This document shows positions 57,615-64,000 of a stretch of DNA of 64,000 nucleotides, in pieces. The notes under the pieces are model-generated. The model was given only the letters and a program-made list of their open reading frames with translations, had not been told where the DNA came from and made no database searches. Both the position numbers and the translations under genes were made by a program. This stretch comes from Bagarius yarrelli. Its lineage: Eukaryota; Chordata; Actinopteri; Siluriformes; Sisoridae. Where the stretch lies: the NCBI GenBank assembly GCA_005784505.1, contig VCAZ01000008.1, positions 5,195,763-5,259,762 of the forward strand. The letters run 5' to 3'. Position 1 is the first letter of the stretch, and every line of letters begins with the position of its first letter.

Positions 57615-59399
57615 GTGGATATAAATTATGAATATTATATACATTATAATATGCTAATAGATTTTCTTTGAGATCTGCTAAAAATTCACTATTCAAGCTT
57701 TTAGTCACTGTAGTTTACATTAGAATAAAAAAAAACCCTTCAGAAAATGGCTTATCTCTCTCTCTTTCTGTTCCTGTGTCCTATACCTTTAACATTCATT
57801 ATATTCATCGTTTAAATTCAAATAGCTTGCTTCTGCTTTTCATGGAGCAGATGAAGCCAGGGACAGCACAGTGTCTCGGGTTCTGAAATGTCACTTCCCT
57901 GTCTGTCTTCTGAGACATGATGTGAACATTGGAATTGATTGCCAGAAGTAGACTGACTGCATCAGAACCACGGCTTCTGTGCTGTGTGTTAACTAAATGT
58001 GTGCTACAATATATACATTTTAATTATAGACATCTACAGATTTATTGGCTTTAATGCTATTTTTCCTTAAATGTAAGTTGTTTTTTATTATTGGAAAATC
58101 ATTTTTTTAATATCAAATCCATCAGTATAAATATGGTGGATTGTCAAATGTCAATTTTGTGACACCTTTATTATGACATTGTGTTGTGAGGAGATACAAG
58201 GACAGACTCTGCTTAACTGTGAATCTTGAGCCACACTAAAGTAGCAAAGCTTTGTTTTATTTAGATGCTTTAAGAACATTCAATTAATTTATTTTGAATT
58301 AGCTAGAAATTATATCATGGTCCTTTTTTGTTCCCTGTTTGTTTTATTGAATCAAAGCTGTTATTTAACAAAGACACTTTAATAACAGTGCACATTTATT
58401 TTTTATTTCTTTAATTCTGGCTTCTTGTACTTATATATGATTTCTAACAAAAATCTGTTTTTCACTCTATCTTTATATCTGTTTAGAACACATATATACA
58501 ACAATATATTTGGATTTGGAACCTTTTCTTCCATATACAAACACCAACTGAATCCCATCTGCTAGTTGTCAGCCCCACCTACACCCTCATACATTAACAA
58601 AACTGAAGAGCCTAGGATCATCGCTGAGCCTGTGTTAGGTGGGTGGTAGACAGCTCTCACCACATCGATGATACGGACATGGCAGCGGCATGTAAATGGT
58701 GTGTGCAGAGATACAAGAATATAAAGTGCATTAGTTTGTTGGGATGCTAATAACAGAAGAGGGTTAGGTTTAGGGTGCAATGCAACAAGCCAAGTAGAGG
58801 TCATGCTCAAATCATGTGCTTTTCAAAGGTTTATCCACCTACATATGCACTCGTTTGTCCAGTGGCCAGCACTCGTGAACAAAATACAGTTTGGTATTAC
58901 AGTACAGTACAAATATTATTTATTGATTTTTTAATCAGTGTTAACATAATTAACACTAAAGTAGTATGACTAAATTATTTTACTTTGTTATTAATTTGCA
59001 ACGTATATTTAGCTTAGTGTTAACATGGTAAGTATCTTTCTTCTATGCAGGGGGCAACGCTCCAGCGCCCTGCACTGACTGGTCGTCACTACTAGTTGGA
59101 AATACTCCAATCTCGAGATAAATGTGGTTGGTAGTAGAACTGAGAGAGGCTAAGAAAAACATAGCAACAGATGTGCTGCCGCCCTTAACAGTACAAAAAT
59201 GGAGGCAACTAAATAGTTCCTTGACACCTCTCATTAGTTTAAGTTACTAAGTTAGTAATTAGTAGTATTAGTATTAGTAGGTTACTCATTTCAGTGATTG
59301 ATGTACACCTCAAACCAAAAGTCACTTATAATTATTAATAAGTCAGGGTCTTATTCTTGACTATTCTTTTGTTCTTAAATAATCACTAATTAATTGAAT
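57615..59399. other. Intergenic, nothing recognised
   Basis: No exon or clear repeat; several frames of 60-80 codons without family resemblance. Confidence 0.4.
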
Positions 59400-59605
59400 C
59401 CCCAGTTAATATCAGACCTCCTCACCTGACATCAGTACTTGATCTCACTAATGCACACAAATCTCTACAGTTTGAAAAGCTTTTCCAAGAATCTGGATCT
59501 TATTATAGGAGTAAAAGTGAGAATATGGAAGATTATACAAGAAGCCGGAGGATTATACATATAGATGCGATAGTCAGGTTTCCTAATACTTTTACCCATA
59601 TAGCC
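59400..59605 (+). repeat. Dispersed repeat family C, 3' half
   Basis: 'cagacctcctcacctgacat', 'cagtacttgatctcactaat', 'gaaaagcttttccaagaatc', 'ttattataggagtaaaagtg' and 'ttttacccatatagcc' match the 3' half seen at 54820-54960. Confidence 0.6.
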
Positions 59606-60090
59606 TATATTATTAGCAGTAAGCTAGCATTTTATATTTTATCATTTTTCTAAAACTCTGCTTCAGCAACCTGGACGGATTTTTCTGGACCACTGCACAT
59701 ATGGCTACAGTACTAAAACCTCAGATGTTATCTTAAGGGGATTGAGAAAATTAAATCTCAGTGAGGGGTGTCAGATCGGAATGGGCAGGAAATCACCTCT
59801 GCACAGTCATTTCGGTGGTATACCACTAAAAAAGCATATATATTTTTTCTGTCATACCGATAAAACATGTACTGTGTAGTTGAAGCCCTACCCTACTGTC
59901 TATAGCTAGAATAAATAAAAGAAAGGAAAGTTCCTATGCATTGATAAAAAAAAAAAAAAAACTTAACAAAGATTGACTTTATTTTTTTATTTTTCTCTCT
60001 CTATATATAAAAAATATTTTATAATTTCCTGTCGATGTTAAAGGAACTTACTGACTTTTTAATTTTCGTACCTGCAGTAAATTTACACAT

Positions 60091-60928
60091 GGTTGAGGTG
60101 ATTTTGCCAAGTAGGATGTGATTCTGGATTATTTACACCCTTTGTTGATCCTTAATCAACATTTCAAATAATCAACCCTCAGTATGTCATCAGTATGTGC
60201 CGACCAAACGAGCCTCAATCCATTTTTGAATCTTTCCCCTTTTTGTCCACAAACTGAAAATTTTAAGGAAATGCTGAAACATATCACATATCACATTATG
60301 TAACAATTTACTGATAATGACGATTCCTAGATTAACATAGGATCACAACATAAAATTATACAAAACGATATTAAAATAATTTATAATAACCCAAGAAAAA
60401 CATTAGTAAATTTAGACTGTATTGACTAAAATGATCCAAAATAAACATAAATGAATTCAGTAAATCTTAAACAATGTCGAATACACAATTGAACGTAAAA
60501 CGCTCTGAAAGGGTGAACCTGTACAACCGCAATTGAACAAAAATCTTTCTATAAAACAGGATTCATGTTTATTTAATTAAATCACAACCTTTCGAAATTT
60601 AACAATCACAAGCCATAATTTTATAACCATGAATTTGAATAAAATCGATGAATTTTATCACATTAACTGAACTGCACATACACATTGTATGCAATTGTTT
60701 TAATTCAGTATTAAATATTTAATACAATTTAATTTATTAAATACATTTATAATAAAACATTTTGATTGACAAGAAGGAAAAGATTCAAAAATGGATGGAG
60801 GCGGGTTTGGTCGGCACATACTGATGACATCAGATAGTTATGATTGGTTGATTGAAATGTTAATCCAGGATTAATAAAGGATGTTAGAAATCCAGGATCA
60901 CATCCTACTTGCCAAAATCACCTCCACC
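60091..60928. mobile_element. Complete non-autonomous DNA transposon with ~160-bp TIRs (family D, copy 3)
   Basis: The left arm (60091 to about 60250) begins 'ggttgaggtgattttgccaa'. The right arm (about 60769-60928), reverse complemented, begins 'ggtggaggtgattttggcaa'. Both continue through 'gtaggatgtgat', 'catcagtatgtgccgacc' and 'catttttgaatcttt' in the same order. The 838-bp element has an AT-rich core of about 520 bp without coding capacity. Two partial relatives lie at 36715-37236 and 48606-49295. Target duplications are not clear, so the superfamily is unassigned. Confidence 0.8.
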
Positions 60929-61685
60929 GATCACACGTACAGTAATTTTTAGCAGTGCCTTTATCAACAAAACAATACATTCTAGAGTGTGTCTACTGGT
61001 TTGTGTCAAAATATAACAGTATATAGGCTGTATGCATCATATTATATGCAATTAAGGCAAAGCAGTGTGTCCTTTTTGCCCTGCTCCGCTGTCTTTATGC
61101 AGTTTACATACAGTAAACTTTTTCATAACCGAAATTACGTCCGTCAGAATACCTGCATTTAGCTGTTAACGCTCGCTGTCGCCAGCTCTAATTGACAAGC
61201 CAGGATTTCCAGCTGCTTTGTTGCTGTGAATCGATTTAAACGCCTGACTCATATGAGACCTGCAGGAGAATTAGTTCACACTGAGGTTTAATAACACTAT
61301 TCTGTTCAGAATTTTTTTCTTTTCATTCTATTCAATTATCCATCAGCTGTAACCATTTATCCATCAAGGAACCCACTTGCTCCTGACAGAATACTGGGAA
61401 CTGAACACTGTACAGTCATTAATTGGAGCTCAGAATCAAATCGTTGAGCTTTAAGACCTCCAGATTCTAGAGTATTGTCTTACAAAAATATGTGGATTAA
61501 GTTTTTAGACACAGGAACCAAATATTTATATTTTCTTTATAATCAAATTTCAGTGTGATGTTATACAAACCCAGGTGAGTGTTAGGCATGTTACATCAGT
61601 TATAGTTACATCTCACAAATAGTAACTATAACTGATGCCTTTTTTAAATAACTGTTAATAACTCAGTTACATCATTATAATGGTT
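60929..61685. other. Intergenic; one CG-containing segment
   Basis: 61140-61270 ('ttaacgctcgctgtcgccag', 'tgaatcgatttaaacgcctg') is less AT-rich than its surroundings and could be a conserved non-coding element, but nothing in the sequence proves it. Confidence 0.3.
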
Positions 61686-61852
61686 GGCAAGTGGTAGTCT
61701 AGTATTTGGGTTTGATTTCCAGTGCCACCAAGTTACCGATGTTGGGCCCCTGAGCAAGGTCCTTATCCCCCAGTTGCTCAGTTGTATAAATGAAAATAAA
61801 ATGTAAGTCGTTCTGGATAAGGGCGTCTGCCAAACGCTACAAATGTAAATAT
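61686..61852 (+). repeat. SINE family A
   Basis: 'gcaagtggtagtctagtatt', 'gggtttgatttccagtgcca', 'gggcccctgagcaaggtcct', 'ttgctcagttgtataaatga' and 'ctggataagggcgtctgcca'. The head is slightly shortened. Confidence 0.85.
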
Positions 61853-62792
61853 AAATAATTAACCACCAATTAACTAATTACCAAGAAAAGAAACTATTGT
61901 GGTTCTTTTAAAAAAATTATCACGTCAGTTAACTTGGATGCCCCAATATTAAATAGATTGAATTAATGAATAATAATATATAATATATACTATATAATAG
62001 AATAATATATAATAGAATAAATTATCATTATAAAACTTTGTACAACAATTTACACTATTTTAATTTTGTGACGGCATGTAATAATGAGCGGTCATAAGTT
62101 GCACGTCTTGTCTTTCAACTCAATGAGGGAAAAGTAGAGCCTAAACTACCAGTTTGCGAAAGCTTCCATTGAACTCGGACTCCTGGTCGATGGTGTGTGT
62201 GACTGTGAATACGCTTGTGTGTGAACACCCGCACGACATTGCCTCTGGTTGGCAAATGATGGAAATTGACTCTACCTAAGCCAATCATCATCAGTTATGT
62301 GGTTGTCTTCCACTCCCAACACACCCACACACACACCAATCATAATTAGTTATGTGTCCCAGCTCACTCCACATACACCAGACAAAGAAATTGCTGAGAA
62401 TGCTAACTGCTTTAGTTAAAATACAGCAACCCCGCATTTTATTATGACAGCTTTGTAACCGGGGAAACAGTAATTACTCTTAACTTAAAAATTGTTGTCA
62501 TTGTTGTTTGAGCAAGGCCCTGAAATCTCTATACTCCAGAAGTGTTATATCATGATCAACTTAAGCTAAAATATGTGGGGAACAAAATTTTCTTCCCCTT
62601 TACTTTATTCTTTCTTTAAAATAAAACTTCTCATGTCAACATGAGCACATGCTTGGTATAATGGGTTAAACTGAACTATCGTCCATGCTTTGTTTTTATA
62701 AGACAACAATAGAAGTGTTTAAAAAATGTTTTAACAGACTGTAAGATGTTCTTTTTCCTGCATAGAGATTACTACATTTGGCTCAAATTGCT
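61853..62792. other. Intergenic, nothing recognised
   Basis: No supported feature; a short AT palindromic stretch lies around 61972-62010. Confidence 0.4.
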
Positions 62793-62955
62793 GGCTCAGT
62801 GGTTAAGGTGTTGGACCGCTAACCAGATGATTTTGAGTTTGATTCCCGGTGCCACAAATGTACCACTGCTGGACCACTGAGAAATGCACCTAACCCCTTA
62901 TTACTCAGTTGTATAAATGTAAGTCGCCTTATATAGTAAATAACTTGACAAATGT
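62793..62955 (+). repeat. SINE family A
   Basis: 'tggctcagtggttaaggtgt' (box A), 'gagtttgattcccggtgcca' (box B region), 'ccactgctggaccactgaga' and 'ttactcagttgtataaatgt'; the tail is diverged. Confidence 0.8.
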
Positions 62956-63889
62956 CTTCTAAATTAGATCACATTGTGCAATATATTTTTGACATCGTCT
63001 GCCATTGACTGGGCAACAGTTTCAAACTAAAGTGTTCTTATCTATCTAACTAAAACATATACAGAGCATATTATATAGTGTGTCATTTGGGATAAAGCCT
63101 ATATCTACCTGGCATCTGTAGCCAAAGGTCCACAAAACCTGGCACGCTGTCTGAGTGGGTGGGGCGCCATTACTCTCGCTTATCAATCACAGTGACACTA
63201 ACCAATCATAGGCGTATGTGAGTTCCTGTACACAATAGAGGGCAGTTAGAGCTTTCCTTCAACTGTTCAGCTGCCCTATGATTTAATGTGAGGAGCTGTC
63301 ATGGTGAACGGTGGGAACTGACAAGTGAAAAATGCAAGGGATACAAGGAGAAAGCAAGGGTAGGTTTTAAAAACTTCACATTTCGAAAAGAACATTTGTT
63401 CCGAATGATCGATTTCACTACTTAAATTAAAACACAAAAGAAATATGTATATTGTTTCCATATACACAGTATAATGTTCATTCATTATTTCGATCCTATC
63501 AAAAAGAGATACTAAGAAAAAGAAATGATAAAAGATTCTATTTTGAATATTATTATATATCTGTGTACACGCATGGCTAAACATGTGATTAAGGATGATT
63601 CTTCCCTAAGGGAAAGTATTAGCCACATTATTAGCCACCTGTGGGTCTGATTAAAGGGATCATTGATCATTGATTGAGAAAAAGGGCAACTAATAATCTG
63701 AAAAAACATTATATGTTATACAGTTGTGTATGATTTAAATGAAAATATAACAGCTATACCACAGACCAACGCAACATGGGAATCGAAAGAGACTGATATC
63801 TGTAATCAGCTGTCTGGGCTGTTTGAAAATGTATAAACACTGACAGAACTGGTATTGGCAGAACTACTGGTAAAAGGCTGCACCTTTAG
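62956..63889. other. Intergenic, nothing recognised
   Basis: No supported exon or repeat; the 102-codon minus-strand frame at 63276-63584 has no family resemblance. Confidence 0.4.
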
Positions 63890-64000
63890 TTATTATTCCA
63901 ACTCAAAAAATAATTTCCTATATCTTAACAATGAGAAAACTGAAGTGATTATTTTTACTCAAAGCAAAACTAGAAACTTTTCCTTTTCGGGATCCTGATT
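63890..64000 (+). mobile_element. LINE reverse transcriptase fragment running off the window edge
   Basis: One frame reads 'NNFLYLNNEKTEVIIFTQSK', matching the 'NFLxLNxDKTEVLxF' block between the catalytic motifs of CR1/L2-type reverse transcriptases. It is cut by the end of the window, so completeness is unknown. Confidence 0.5.

Overview
The window is a piece of a vertebrate, almost certainly teleost, nuclear chromosome. Supporting evidence is the intron-exon structure with GT-AG splice sites, CpG-rich promoters in an AT-rich background, long microsatellites, and dense fish-type repeats (tRNA-derived SINEs, a V-SINE, Tc1/mariner and hAT pieces, non-LTR fragments). The dominant SINE, with its 'ggcagacgccctta' 3' region, is of a kind I associate with catfishes and relatives (Otophysi). 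That lineage call is inference.

Three protein-coding genes can be assembled exon by exon. (1) serinc2, minus strand, 25737 down to 17115: ten coding exons, 459 codons plus stop, every junction phase-consistent; a multi-pass serine incorporator family membrane protein. (2) A cAMP-dependent protein kinase inhibitor (PKI) gene, plus strand, coding 32608-33154 in two exons, 75 aa, with intact pseudosubstrate and nuclear export motifs; closest by eye to PKIB. A plausible non-coding first exon ends at 27023, which would put it head-to-head with serinc2. (3) stmn1 (stathmin), plus strand, four coding exons between 39428 and 42390, 143 aa, with a CpG-rich promoter near 38.1 kb carrying a CCAAT box and two E2F-type motifs.

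Layout: 1-16.5 kb is intergenic (SINEs, a degenerate telomere-like block at 7.7-8.0 kb, a promoter-like CpG-rich interval at 11.0-12.1 kb, an RTE-like LINE remnant). 16.5-25.7 kb is serinc2. 25.7-33.6 kb is the shared upstream region and the PKI gene, whose first intron is full of transposon pieces. 33.6-38.0 kb is repeat-rich spacer. 38.1-43.0 kb is stmn1. 43-64 kb has no gene I can support and is mostly old transposon sequence, including two of three copies of a family that in its complete copy has TIRs of about 160 bp.

The genes do not form a pathway. Their company is informative because SERINC, PKI and STMN members also co-occur, scattered, on human 1p35-36, 6q22, 8q21 and 20q13. The serinc2/stmn1 pairing points to the 1p-type branch, so the PKI gene between them may be a family member absent from the corresponding human region. 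No prokaryotic, viral or CRISPR-like system was seen.
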